Shown: positions 39,236-52,020 of the stretch, piece by piece | How the letters are laid out: every line of letters starts with the position of its first letter | How positions within the stretch are numbered: the stretch's first letter is position 1 | Assembly: GCA_963575745.1 (NCBI GenBank) | Contig: CAUYUJ010014342.1 | Span: 46,549-110,548, forward strand | Reading direction: 5' to 3' | Source of the DNA: Prorocentrum cordatum | Taxonomy: Eukaryota; Sar; Dinophyceae; Prorocentrales; Prorocentraceae | DNA: 64,000 nucleotides | The notes under the pieces: generated by a model | Told to the model about the DNA's origin: nothing | Seen by the model: the letters and a program-made list of their open reading frames with translations, nothing else | The model's database searches: none | Program-made: the position numbers and the translations under genes

Positions 39236-41170
39236 ACGTGCTGAGGACGTCTCCGGCGAAACGCCCAGCCGATCCTATGGACACGTTTGGGGGTGCGACA
39301 GGGATGACTTCTTTTGTCCAGGGAAATATGGATGCGGGAGGAGGCCGCCAGCCCGGCTGGCCCGCGCCCCGCGGACGGCTTGGCGGCGAGGATGTCAGGG
39401 AGGGCGGCGAGACGACGAGCCGGCGCGCCCAGGTGGCCGCACGGATCAACGCGCATTTCCTGGCCGGGTTCCGGCCCCCGCCTGCGCATCCCCCGAGGGC
39501 TGGGCGATGCTTCTCTGATCGGCTCGCGGGGATCCAGCCAGATAGGTTTGAGGAGGGCCAGTCGAAAGCGCGGCGGTCCTTCCTGGCGTCTCCCGTCCTT
39601 TTGGGCTTCCTGGAGGCTTCTCGTCGCCACGGCCTGATCCGCCTTGAACGGTCCAGGATGGTCCCTGGGAGGCCCATTTTCAGCGCATTTTGGCCGAACG
39701 GGGCAGGCGCCGTTGTCCCAACTTGCCCTCAAAATAGGTCCTCCTTAAAATAAGTTGAGGCAAATCTTCGTAAGTCGTTTTAGATCCAGATAAGTCGGGG
39801 TAGTCACAGAGACATCCAGACAGACCTGGAGCAGTTCGTGGAAACTCAAGCGCGAGTCGAGGTTAGTGATCCGCCCAGGGAGCTCGGAGGAGTTTTGTTT
39901 CTGAGGAGGGGGGACGCTTGTCCCCCTGCTGGCGTGCCGCAGTGCTCAGGGTCAGGCGGGCGGCCTTCCACGTTTGTTTTCGTACTTCTGTTGAGGACGC
40001 TGGCGGTGCATCACCCGCCATTCTTTGGGAGTTTGGCGATATGGTACGCAGTATCGCGAGAGAGTCGTGACGTGGCGCGCATGTCAGTTACCCATGCTGG
40101 GGTTGCCTTTTATCTGAAGGCTTCATCGGTGTATCAAGTGATTTCGGCCACACCCGCCACCGTGCCAGGGTTGTGGACAACTGGCCTCTTTAGGAGGCTT
40201 CAGGTGCTGGGAAAACTAGCCACGTGCGCTGATTTGCTACCCCCCCTGCGACATCAACGCGATCATTCAAGGTTAAACGCCGCCGGTGGCCAGAATCCGG
40301 CTTACATACAACCTTCTGCGCAATCGAAATGTCGCGATCGTTTCTTTCTTTGTTTGCAGCCAATGCCGACGTGGACACGAGACGAATCAGCCGTGCCGTC
40401 TATCCCCTTGTCCCATCCATTTTTTTCGCCCCGAGATGTCACCAGCCTGAAATTTACCCCTATCTCTACGATCGGCATCGCCGTACCTCGGTGTCGATCT
40501 GATTGATCCCCGCAGCTTCTGAGGGCGAACCTCCCAAGGCTGCCATCGCCCCTGGCCTGTCAATCTAAGGGGCAGTTTCTCTTTTTTCAAGGTGTTGGCT
40601 CCCAGGGATCTCGACACCTTCCCAGAAACCAATTTCCCATCCCGAGCAGTTTGTTTTTTTGCGGTCCTGGGGCCTGGTGAGGGCCCTCAGAGGCCCAAAT
40701 TTGCAGAACATCGGCCGTAGGTTTTTTTCCGCCGCGCGAGAACTTGCCGAACACTTGCGGCGAGCGCTTTGTTGGCCTTCAGTCCCCTCTCCGCGGCAGC
40801 CCCCTTCTTCTCCCGCCTCCTTGTTGGTGCAAATCTGCCGGTGCGCAGCCCGTTTAGGCCGCCACGCGCCGAGCGACCGCCAGCGCCGCGACACGTGAAG
40901 TTTGTTCGCGGAGCGAGAACGCCCAAGGAGGCCAGCCGGGAGAGCCGCGCCGCGCTGTGCAGGCTGGTCACCTCGGACGAGAGCGCGCAGGAGTTCGTGG
41001 AGATCCCCAGGTCGCACCAGGTCCAGGCGCGCCGCTGGCGCTCGGGGGCCCTCACGGCTGTCATCCGAGGGGCAACGTTCGGGGAGGAGAGGCTCAGAGG
41101 GGGCCGGGGCACGCATCGACCCCCAGTCGCTCATTCATCGCGGGTAGGGGCCTATATCGCCCACCCAGCC
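39236..41170. other. About 1.9 kb without recognised genes
   Basis: Unique-looking sequence. The plus frame 39238-39753 (171 residues) and the frame 39838-40506 (222 residues) are open, but neither shows a motif I know. At 40898-41090 a frame reads KFVRGARTPKEASRESRAAL then VTSDESAQEFVEIP, which is protein-like and could be a single exon. Its ends cannot be set. Confidence 0.4.
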
Positions 41171-41175
41171 TATGT

Positions 41176-41297
41176 TGACAACGACGATAACGACGACAAC
41201 GGTGGTGATGATGCTGATGATGGTGACGTTGATGTTGATGTTGATGTTGATGTTGGTGATGATAATGATGATGATGATGATGATGATGCTGATGATG

Positions 41298-41329
<32 letters not shown>

Positions 41330-41905
41330 GATGGTGATGATGATGTTGATGATGATGATGATGATGGTGACGATGACTTAGTCGACGGCGAGGATTCTGC
41401 TGCTGACGATGGTGATGATGATGCGTGTGATGTTGACGTTATGGTGGTGGTGATGTTGTTGCTGTTGTTGTTGGCTATGATGGTTATGCCGACGACGACG
41501 ATGTCGATTATGATAATGACGATGATGATGGTGGTGACGACGACGACGACCACAACTACGATGACGATGATGACATGATGACGACGATGGCGACGCTAAC
41601 GACGATGACGATTGTGGTGATGATGACGAAGCTGACGAATCTGATGACGACGATGACGAAGATGATGCTGATGATGATGCTGCTGATGATGATGATGATG
41701 GTGATGCTGGCGATGATGCTGATGATGGTGATGCTGATGATGGTGATGCTGATGATGATGCTGACGAGACGATGACGATCATGATGATGCTGCTCTTGAT
41801 GCTAGTGCGGATGATGGGGATGTTGATGTCGAGCATGCTGACGTTTATGGTGAAGATGTTGTTGACGATGGCGACGACGACGATGATGATGCTGATGATG
41901 ATGGC

Positions 41906-41981
<76 letters not shown>

Positions 41982-42216
41982 CTGATGATGATGATGATGA
42001 TGATGATGGTGGTGATGCTGATGATGCCGATGCTGCTTATGATGCCGATGACGATGCTGATGTTGATTCTGCCGACTACGACGACGACACGGATCATGGC
42101 GTTGACGGTGTTGATGCCGACGACGATGACGATGATGCTGTTGCTGATGGTGATGATGATGATGCTGATGATGATGCTGTTGCCGATGATGATTAGGATG
42201 GCGATGATGATGATAC

Positions 42217-42247
<31 letters not shown>

Positions 42248-42488
42248 GATGACGATGTTGATGGTTATTCCTTGTATTATGATGATGTTGTTTGTGATGA
42301 TGCTGCTTATGTTGTTTGTGGTGGGTGATGGTGATGATGTTGATGCTTTTGGTCGAATGTTGTTGCGTGTGATGCTGCTGTTGCTGCCAGTGCTGATAAT
42401 GATGACGGTGACGATTACGACGACTTTGTTGTTGCTTCTGCTGCTGCTGCCGATGACGATGATGATTGTGATGCTGCTGCTGCTGATA

Positions 42489-42542
<54 letters not shown>

Positions 42543-42763
42543 GTGGTGCTGATGGTGACGACAACGATCCTGATGATGCTGATGCTGATGATGATGATGA
42601 TGATGACGATCATGCGGATGATAATGCTTTCAATTCTGAGGATGCATATGAGGACGAGGAGGATGAGGAGGATGACGAGGATGACACTGATGATTATGAT
42701 GCTGCTTTTGCTGGTGATGATGATGATAATGATGATGCTGATGATGCTGATGATGATGATGAC

Positions 42764-42814
<51 letters not shown>

Positions 42815-42878
42815 ACTGATGATGGTGATGGTGCTGATGATGATGGTGATGACGACGATCCTGATGATGATGATGATG
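41176..42878 (+). repeat. GAT trinucleotide array (1.7 kb)
   Basis: A degenerate GAT/GCT/GAC array, long pure GAT at about 41905-41975, 42490-42540 and 42765-42815. Poly-Asp and poly-Met frames are artefacts. Confidence 0.93.
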
Positions 42879-42945
42879 AGGAGGAGGAGGAGGAGGAGAA
42901 CGAGGAGGAGATGCAGGAAGACTAGGAGGAGGAGGAGGCGAAGGG
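42879..42945 (+). repeat. GAG microsatellite
   Basis: A GAG/GGA run directly following the GAT array. Confidence 0.85.
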
Positions 42946-42957
42946 TGTAAGACTTAT

Positions 42958-43062
42958 CCCCATGAGGACAGCAATGCGTCGAAGACGCGCACCGTCCTGC
43001 GGCAGTTCGTGCGCGACTGGGCCGCCGAGGGCCAGATGGACCGCGGCCTGGGAGGAGTGACG
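42958..43062 (+). CDS. Exon-like fragment resembling N2227/carnosine N-methyltransferase family
   Basis: The frame reads EDSNASKTRTVLRQFVRDWA then AEGQMDRGLGG. The block T.LRQFVRDW..EG..+R is characteristic, from memory, of the N2227-like (CARNMT1) methyltransferase family, upstream of its AdoMet site. Only about 30 residues are visible, boxed in by a GAG array on the left and C/T-rich sequence on the right. No other family motif is found nearby. It may be an isolated exon, a captured fragment or chance similarity. Confidence 0.35.
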
Positions 43063-43585
43063 AGGGGTCCCTCTTCCACCTCCCTCCCCCCCGACGTTCA
43101 TCGGCGTCGCTTGGAGAAAGAGTTCCTGCCCCCCCTCTGAGGTCGTGCGCTGGCTCGTCGTTTGGCTCTTCCTGGGATTCCCACCTCCCCCGCCGAGGCG
43201 AAGGTGGACGCAGTCCTTCTCGCTCCTCCCTCCTCCACAAGTGCGTACTCCATGTGAGCACTACACTCCTCCCTCCCCTGATGCTGTCCAGTGTCTGCGC
43301 CGCCTCTCCCGCGTCTTTCTTTCCATGCAGCGTTTCGCAGTCGTTGCTTCTTCGATCGAATTTTTAGCGGCCCTGCAGACAGTGTGTCCCCGCTGCAGCG
43401 TTGGCCAAACTTCAGGATCGGCGCTGTGCTCCTGTCCCGTGGTTCACATTTCTCACTCGCCCCAGCGCCGGTTACGTTTGTGGAGCGGCTTCAGTTCTCG
43501 TCATTGTCGCCCCCCCCCTCCCCTCCGCCTTCCCGTGATCATCCTGCCCCTCCTGTTCATTGTGTTCTTCCTTCTCCGGCCCCAG
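43063..43585. other. Unannotated spacer
   Basis: C/T-rich mixed sequence. Open frames on the plus strand are Ser/Pro/Arg-rich with no motif. Confidence 0.45.
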
Positions 43586-43599
43586 CTCCTGCTCTTCCA

Positions 43600-44180
43600 T
43601 ATGGTTGTGGTGATGGTGTTGGTGATGGTGGTATTTGTGATGACGATGAGGGTGAGGACGCTCATGATACGAGAGCCAAGTCACAGGACCAGTCGGACAC
43701 GGAGACGCAAACAGATGAGGATGACGAGGTGAAACAACAGGACGCGCTGTGGGAGGAGGAGGAGGAGGACGAGGATGACGAGGGACAGGATTGGGGATGA
43801 TGATGAGGCGGAGGAAGCAGACAGAAGGGGATGCTGTTGATGATGGATGTCATGCCGATTATGACGGTGCAGATGCCGATGTCGTTGCCGATTACGAAGT
43901 CGATGCCGATGGCGATGGCGACGACGACGACGACGGCGGTGGCGGTGGGGGTTATGGTGCTGATGATGGTGATGATGACGATGATGCTGCTGCTGCTGAT
44001 GATGCTGATGCTGATGATGATGATGATGATGATGACGATGATGATGACGATGATGACGACGATGATGATGCTGATGATGATGATGATGATGCTGACGATG
44101 CTGCTGATGATGATGAGGATGCTGATGCTGCTGCTGATGATGATGACGAGGATGAGGATGATAATGATGATGATGATGAC

Positions 44181-44218
<38 letters not shown>

Positions 44219-44610
44219 CGATGATGCTGATGGTGGTGGTGGTGATGATGATGCTGATGATGATGACGGCGACGATGATGATGATGATGCCCATGATGAC
44301 TGTGGTTGTGGTCTTGTGGTTGATCACGTTGATGATGCCGATGGTGCTGATGCTGTTGATGCTGGAGATGACCATGATGATGCATTTTGATGGTTGTGTT
44401 GATGAGACTGATGCTGCGGACGATGGTGATGATTATGATGAGGATGGTGATGAGTGCGATGATGATGGTGACCATTTTGGTGATGATGATGCTGCCGCTG
44501 CTGAGAATGCTGGAGGACGAGGGTGATGATGAGGATGCTGATGCTGTGGGTTGTGATGATGCTACTGATGATGTTGCTGATGCTGATGCTGATTTGGATG
44601 ATTCTCCGTT
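43600..44610 (+). repeat. GAT trinucleotide array
   Basis: GGTGATGGT-type start, a GAG-rich island at 43750-43790, then a GAT/GCT array to about 44600 with a pure stretch at 44165-44220. Confidence 0.92.
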
Positions 44611-44855
44611 CTGGTGGCGATGGCCATTCTATCAGGATTCATCGTAATCGTGCGACGCAGGCGAGTATCACTGGTAATTCACATCGTAATGACAACCAGG
44701 GTGACAATAAGACGACTGATGCTGATAATACTCAGAAGAGCATTCGTACTGACACCATTCTGAATTTTGATTTCGTAAGAGCATTAGTACCATTAACATT
44801 GTCACGCATGATGATACTAAGCGTCCGCATGCTGATAAACATCATAACAAGACGA
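44611..44855. other. Short AT-richer spacer
   Basis: About 240 bases between two microsatellites with short imperfect repeats around CATCGTAATG. No gene seen. Confidence 0.4.
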
Positions 44856-45240
44856 ACAAGATGAGGAGGACGAGGAGGAGGACGAGGACCAGGAGGAGGA
44901 GGAGGAGGAGGAGGAGAAGGAAGAAGAGTAGGTGAAGGAATAGTAGGAGCAGGAAGAGGAGCAGCATGACAAACAGAAGACGGCGGCAGATGGATGAGGG
45001 GGGCGGCGGCGGCGGCGCTGGCGGCGCGAGTGGTCACGAACGGCGCCTCAAAAGGAGCGGGACTCCCAGTACGGCGTCTTGCTGAAGGCTCTTCAGCAGC
45101 ACATGCCCCTGCCAGAAGGCGGCCCGGAAGGGGAGAAGGAGGATGAGGAGCATGAGGATGAGGAGGAGGAGGAGGAGGAGTAGGAGAAGGAGGAGGAAGA
45201 GGAGGAGGAGGAGGAGGAGGAGGAGGAGGAAGAGGATGCC
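44856..45240 (+). repeat. GAG microsatellite
   Basis: Two GAG/GGA-rich blocks (44860-44935 and 45140-45235) around a GGCGGC-rich middle. Confidence 0.85.
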
Positions 45241-46058
45241 GCGCGTGGCGTGCTGGCAGGGTTATTGTTCCTTCAGGACCACGAGGCTCTAAACCAGCTG
45301 CCGCTCGACTCCCCACTCTTGGTGGAGTGTCGCGCAACCCCGCGAAATCACCTGGGACTGCCGATGGCTGAGTTGATCAGTCTGCCAGTGCTTTCTTTCT
45401 GCTGTCGGTTGCATGAGAGGGTACGGGGGCGGTGCCCTCATTCGCGGGGCTTGTCGCATTCCTGCTGGTGGCGACGCTCTGGTTCGAGCATGCTCAGCGC
45501 TTCGAGTTCGTTCATGGACACTGCGCGGCAAGGATGCTGGTGAGCAGGGTGTGGCGGGGCAGCGTGCCAGGCTGGCGGCCGTTCTACTTGGCCATGGTCC
45601 TCCCCCCTCCTTTTGCTCTTTCGAGGACCACTAGGGAACGGAGGAGGAGGAGGAGGAGGAAGAGGAGGAAGAGGAGGAGGAGGAGAAGGGGGATGCGGCG
45701 TGGAGGGAGGACGGTGGGGGGCGAGGGAAGTGTGACGAGGGTGGAAGGGGTGGTGTGTGTGTGTGTGTGTGTTTGTGTTTGTGTATATCGCGCGTCGCAC
45801 ACGGTAGTAAACTGCTAGCTCTCCGAGTGCCCGCCTGCCTTCTTTGTCGTCGCGATCCTCGCCGTCGCCTATAGGCGTGTGGGTTCCTTCCCCTGGTCGT
45901 TGGGTAGGCCCGTCTATTGTCCTCAGTTTCTCCCTGCTATCCCCGCCAGAATGGCATATGGTGCGCCCTGCTCTGAGGCGGGCGCGCGCGGGGTTCTGCT
46001 CGCTGTGCTTGACTTAGTTCGCCTCGTCGCTGCGCGCGGGGCCGAGAACGCCAAGAAG

Positions 46059-46120
<62 letters not shown>

Positions 46121-46850
46121 CATTTGGGACCTGCTGCGCCTGTCCTGTTCTGCCCTGCTGCTCACCCCTTTGGGTTCTGCTTGTGCCGGCGCCGCTGCGC
46201 CTCGCCTTGTCTGTTCTACACTATTGGTGTTGGCAACTCGGCCCCCTCGCGCCGGTGCAGTCCCCCGCGCAGCCCAAGCCCGGGTGTGCGCATGACCTGA
46301 TTGATCCCTTCGGGTGGATCCCTGTCCCCGGCTTCTAAGTGGGTCGGTCGCGCGCGCTTCTCGCTTCCATTCTCCTTCTTTCTATGCCTCAGCGCTGCGC
46401 GCGGGGCCGCGACGCCAAGATTTGTGCGTTTGGGGTCGTGAGAGGCAACCAGAGCGTGAAGAGGAGGGGGTGGGGGGAGGAGGAGGGGCGAGAACGAGGA
46501 AAACGAAAACGGCCGTGCGCTCCCCTGTGGCGGCCGCCCGGCCTTCACCTTCGCCGTCGTGTTCATCTTCGCTGTGGCAGTTCCCTTTTCATATTCGTCC
46601 CCGTCCGTCGTCGCCGTTGTATCTGTTCCCATCTTCGTCGTTGGGGGAAGGGGAAAAATGGGAAAACAATGGAAGAAGGAGGATGAAAGGGGGAATAGTG
46701 GAACGGGGGATGAGTTGCAGGAGGAGAGGGGGATATGAAGGAAGTGCACGAGGAGGCGCTGGAGGTGCTGGCGGATGGAGCAGAAGGAGGCAGATGACCC
46801 AGCGGTGGCAAGGCGATCACCCCAAGCTCCATCGGGGAACGGGAGGAGGT
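45241..46850. other. Unannotated region with short microsatellites
   Basis: Contains GAG (45630-45690), GT (45751-45785), TA then TG (46058-46116) and GGGGGAGG-type stretches. Frames such as 45432-45818 are open only because of the repeats. CGCGCGGGGCCGAGAACGCCAAGA at about 46035 and CGCGCGGGGCCGCGACGCCAAGA at about 46398 are related, showing a local duplication. No gene recognised. Confidence 0.45.
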
Positions 46851-47075
46851 GGAGCAGGAGGAGTAGGAAGAGGAGGAAGAAGAGGAAGAGGAGGAGGAGG
46901 AGTAGGAGGAGGAGTAGGAGGAGTAGGAGGAGGATGAGGAGTAGGAGAAGGTGGAGTAGGGGGAGAAGGAGAAGGAGAAGGAGGAGGAAGAGGAGGACGA
47001 CGACGACGAGGAGGAGGAGGAGGAGGACGAGGGGGAGTAGGACGAGGAGGAGGAGGAGGAGGAATACTAAGAACA
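46851..47075 (+). repeat. GAG microsatellite
   Basis: A GAG/TAGGAG array with a CGA cluster at about 46995. Confidence 0.9.
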
Positions 47076-47330
47076 ATCATACTATATATACGAACAACAC
47101 TGCAATTACTAAACATATACTTTGTAGTGGTAATATGACCAAGAAGCATAAGATAATACTCATAGTGATAATCATAAGGGAACTAACACGTATACTAATA
47201 CGAAGACTCTTACATTTATGCAGAATAATAATCACAAAACGAGTAATAATACGAGTGATAATCTTACTACTATGAAGAATACTGAGAAGTCGACGAACAA
47301 TACTAAGCACACTGAGTAATACTAATAAGG
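47076..47330 (+). repeat. Degenerate ACTAATA-type AT-rich tract
   Basis: AT-rich, with scattered words such as AATACTA, AATAATC, ACGAGTAATA and ACTAAGA. It reads like a decayed trinucleotide array. No gene seen. Confidence 0.5.
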
Positions 47331-47670
47331 AGGAGAGGAGGGGGAGGAGGAGGAGAGGAGGAGGAGTAAGAGGATTAGGAGGAGGAGGCGGAGGTGGAGG
47401 AGGAGGAGGAGGGAGGACGGGGAGGGGGAGGGGGAGGGGGGAGGGGGGGGGAGGAGGAGGAGGAGGAGGAGGGAGGAGGGAGGAGGAGGAGGAGGAGGAG
47501 GAGGAGGAGAGGAGGAGGAGGAGGAGGAGGAGGAGAGGAAGGAGGATGAGGATGAGGATGAGGATGAGGATGAGGAGGAGGAGGAGGAGGAGGAGGAGGA
47601 AGAAGAGGAGGTGGAGCAGGAGGAGGAGGAGGAGGAGGAGGAGGAGGAGGAGGAGGAGGAGGAGGAAGGG
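47331..47670 (+). repeat. GAG microsatellite
   Basis: A GAG/GGA array with GGGGGAG and GGATGA sub-blocks. Confidence 0.92.
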
Positions 47671-48010
47671 GTGGGGCGGAGTAGCCGTCGTGGTTTTGAA
47701 AGCATTGCCCTCCGGGGGGGGGGTGTTTATTCTTCTTTCGAATGGAGAACCTGTAGAGTCTGGGGTGTGGGAGGTAATGCATTTGGTGGCGACGGGGGGC
47801 TCTTCGGGCGAAAACGCGGGGCCCCCAGCAAGCGCACAAGGCGGTCACGAGGCGGCCACGGGAGGCGACTGGGCGAACACCCGGGACACCTAGAAGATGC
47901 ACAAGGCGGCAACGAGGCTGCCGCGGCCAGCGTTTGGGCGAAAACCTAGACAATCCACCCCATCATTGCGAAACGCGAATCTGGCTTCCTTTGCTCAAGC
48001 ACTGCTTGGT
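47671..48010. other. Unannotated spacer
   Basis: About 340 bases with a loose direct repeat (GCACAAGGCGG.CACGAGGC at about 47836 and 47898). No gene recognised. Confidence 0.45.
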
Positions 48011-48014
48011 TATA

Positions 48015-48519
48015 GATAATGATGATGATGCTGATGCTGCTGATGATGATGGTGATGATGATGGTGCTGATAATGGTGATGATGCCGATGATGCTGCTGA
48101 TGATGATGATGCAGCTGTCGCAGCTGCTGCTGCTGATGATGCTGATGGTGGTGGTGATGGTGATGCTGATGATTCTGATGATGATGCTGCTGATGCTGAT
48201 GTTGGGAGTTATGATGATGGTGATGCTGCTGACGATGACGATGCTGAAGATGACGATGCTGGCTGATGGTAATGCTGCTGACGATGATGCTGATGCTGAT
48301 GCTGATGCTGACGCTGCTGCTGCCGCTGCTGCTGCTGATGATGAAGATGATGATGCTGATGATGATGATGATGATGATGCAATTGCCGCTGCTCCTGCTG
48401 AGGATGCTGATGATGATGATGATACTGATGATGATGGTGAGGAAGAAGATGACGGTACCGACGACGATGACGATGATGCTGACTATGATAATGAAGATGA
48501 AGATGAGGATGAAGATGCA

Positions 48520-48559
<40 letters not shown>

Positions 48560-48615
48560 CTGATGCTGATGCTGATGCTGATGCTGCTGCTGCTGATGTT
48601 GACGTTGATGATGAC

Positions 48616-48666
<51 letters not shown>

Positions 48667-48668
48667 AC

Positions 48669-48706
<38 letters not shown>

Positions 48707-49070
48707 GTGGCGATGCTGATGATGAGGATGAGGATGATGCTGCTGATTCTGATGCTGCTGATGATGATGATGGGGATGAGGTTGCTGATGACGGCGAAGA
48801 CGAACACGGACATGATGATGAGGATGAGGATGAGGATGAATATTCAGATGAAGATTAATATCGACCTGATGATGATGATGATGATGATGATGAGGATGAT
48901 GATGCTGATGATGATGATGATGATGCTGATCATGATGATGATGACGATGATGATGACGATGATGATGATGATGATGATGACGATGCTGCTGCTGATGATG
49001 CTGCCGATTTTGACGAAGACAACGATTATGCTGATGCTGCTGCTGATGATGATAATGATGATGGTGATTC

Positions 49071-49126
<56 letters not shown>

Positions 49127-49282
49127 ATGATGATGATGCTGAAAATGCTGATGATGCTGCTGCTGATGATGATGGTGCTTGTGATGATGCTGCTGCTGAT
49201 GATGACGACGAATACCATGGTGATGCTGGTGGTGGTGGTGGTGGTGGTGGTGGTGATGATGATGATGATGATGATGATGATG

Positions 49283-49349
<67 letters not shown>
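48015..49349 (+). repeat. GAT trinucleotide array (1.3 kb)
   Basis: GAT with GCT and GGT variants, pure GAT at about 48605-48665 and 49255-49345. The poly-His frame on the minus strand and the poly-Met/Asp frames are artefacts. Confidence 0.94.
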
Positions 49350-50535
49350 CGGCGCACCAGCGGCAGCCTTCGACAGTTTCTGGAGTGCTGTCGAGGACGC
49401 GCTTGTGGGGGCTCTGCCTGATGCGGCATGGTGTCAGGCCTCCGCAGGGGTGGCGCATGGCGGTCAGGGTTTCTGGACGGCCTGCGAGGTCCCAATGCCA
49501 GCGTTCACAAGCAGTCGCTCGGGGGCGCGCCCGCTGGTGCGGGCCATGTTCGGCTACGTGGAGGAAGCCGCCGTCGGGCTTTCTCGCTATGATGTTGCCA
49601 GAATGCGCGTCCGTTACCCTGGAGCACGTGCAGGACGGGGTCCAGGGCGCCGCGCTGACGTGGCAGCGGCTGCACGATGGGGGAGGCGCTTCCCAGCCGG
49701 TGGACGATGGGTCCGAGGCCCGCGTCGACGCCATGCGCGGAATGGCTTTTCTCGCCGCCAGCCTGCTGCCCGACGCGGGCGCCGAGGACGACGAACACCC
49801 CGATGCGCGCGGGGCCGCGCGCGGCCCCCGGCTGCAGAGGGTGGTCGGCACGGTGGTGGACAACTGCGTCGCCGCGGGCGTGAAGCAGGACCGCGAGGCG
49901 TTCGACAGCGGATCCAGCCACGTGCGCCGCCTCGACATGTCCCGACGTGGACCACTCGCGGACGTGGTGCCTCTCCCACGCGCACGGGCAGGTGCTAGAC
50001 AACGACGAGTTCGCGGAGGCCGTCCTGGTGCACCTTGGCGCCAGGGGACCGACCGACTCAAGAATACGCGGCGCGTGGTGTGAACAGGCGGTGCTCGACT
50101 CTGGCGGCAGCCATGCTTCGTGCTGCGCCGTGGGTGAGGCTACCCGAGGTGATCCCTTCCCGTCCAGCGCTTCGCCCCGCTGATGTGCTGTCCTCTGTTG
50201 TCCTGTCGGGCCGCGCGGCGGCGCCAGACGTAGGAATCACCTCCGTGGAGGCCGCGGGTGGCGGAGACGTGCCCGAGGCGATGCACCTGAGGAAAGCTGG
50301 GGAACGCGAGCCATTCGCGGAGTTCCTGGCATTTCAGAGCATCGTGTACATACCGGACGAACATCGGCCGCCCGCATCCGGGCGCGCTCACCGCGATCCG
50401 CGCCATCGCGAGGCGTGTCGCCAGGCGACGCGGCCACGCGCCTCAGAAGGTTGTCGTGCGCCAGTTCTTGCGCAACCTGGGCGCTGAGATTGCCAGGCGC
50501 GCTGCGCGCATGAGCCTGGCGTGCTGGCCAAGCCC
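49350..50535 (+). pseudogene. 3' fragment of a LINE ORF2
   Basis: Frames joined to the GAT array carry the C-terminal part of a dinoflagellate-type LINE ORF2. FWTACEVPMPAFTSSRSGAR then PLVRAMFGYVEEA (about 49468-49580) is in one frame. RLQRVVGTVVDNCVAA (about 49830) is in the next. DHSRTWCLSHAHGQVLDNDE then FAEAVLVHLGARG (about 49950-50040) is in the third. Then GSHASCCAVGEATRG (about 50100-50140), a possible zinc-binding site, and IPSRPALRPADVLSS (about 50155). At least three frame changes show it is decayed. There is no RT or endonuclease here, so it is 5'-truncated at the GAT array. Confidence 0.55.
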
Positions 50536-51115
50536 GCGGGCTGTAATTCGCCCCTGCGCGTGCGCGCAGGTTACGGGCACCCGGGGGCTGCTGAGTTAAA
50601 CTTTTCTTTCACGCCCTCTCCTCCGCCTTACTCCCCCTTCCCCCCCCCCCCTCCTCGGAGTGCCCAGCGGCCCTTCGTCCTGGCGCCTGGCGTCCCGTTT
50701 GAGTTGTGGAATAATCAGGTGCGGGCGTAGGTGCGCGTTCCCGCATCGGGGCCGCGGCACTTTTCCGCCTGGGTGCTTGCCGCGTGCTGTTTTCTCACGC
50801 GCAGAACGCCCTGGCCAACAATGCAGACTTGTCCAAGAGACGGCATTTTTTGAAATTCGTTTTTAGGCGCGCCTCGGCGACTGGATTTGTGGGGTCTCCG
50901 CCGCTATCCTTCTCTCTCTCTCTCTTTCACTCTCTCTCTCCCTCGCTCTGGCCATCCTGGTGGTGCGTTGCCGCGCGCGCCCCATTGGTTTGTTATTTGC
51001 GCGGACGCTTCGTCAGCCTTTCCCCAATGGCTGCGGCCTGATCTCCTCCCTTGCTCTCGGGTGTCGTCAGGAGAACGAAAGTTATTACGAGTATGGCTAT
51101 GCCAATGGTGATTAA
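50536..51115. other. Unannotated spacer
   Basis: GC-rich left part and a CTCTCTCT stretch at 50915-50945. No gene recognised. It may contain the 3' end of the LINE fragment. Confidence 0.4.
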
Positions 51116-51466
51116 GGGTATGATTGTGATGGTGAGTCTGCGGTGGTAATGATGATGATGACGAATCATGGCGAATATGACGACGACGAATATACCACGA
51201 TGGCGATGATTAATGATGTGGATGGTGATCAGGCAATTTCTGATGAGGATGAGGATGATGATGGTGATTATGATACTGATGCCTCTGATGATGAAAGCGA
51301 TGATGGTGATGCGTGAATTACGACGATGACGACGATGCTAAGACGGTGCTGATGACGATGGCAATGAAATACGTCGGCGATGATGATGAATCTGATGCAG
51401 ATGATGAAGACGATGGCGATGCTGACGACGACGATGCTGATGATGATGATGGTCATGATGATGATA

Positions 51467-51515
<49 letters not shown>

Positions 51516-51637
51516 GGATGCCGACGATGCAGACGACGATGATGATGACGATGATGATAATGATGACGATGATGACGATGATGATGGTGGTGATGATGAT
51601 AATGGTTATGATGATTATGATGATTATGATGATGATG

Positions 51638-51703
<66 letters not shown>

Positions 51704-52020
51704 GCGAGGGTGCGGTTCCCGACGACGACGAAGACGACGACGAAGACGACGATGATGCTGATGCTGATTCTGATTCTAATGCTGATACTGATGCTGCTGC
51801 TGCTTCTGCTGATGATGATGAGGTGTGATGGTGAATGAGGGTGGGAGGTGATAATGCGTGTCTCGATGGCGATGGCGATGCTGATGCTGATGGTGTGTGT
51901 TGATGGTCCTAATGATGATGATGATGATCATGATTCTGATCAGGATGATGAAGTTGACGATGATGACGATGTTGACGACGACGACGTCAACGACGATGAC
52001 GGCGACGACGGCGACAAGGG
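51116..52020 (+). repeat. GAT trinucleotide array
   Basis: GAT/GAC/GCT array, pure at 51472-51515 and 51635-51702, ending in a GACGAC block near 51965-52010. Confidence 0.93.
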
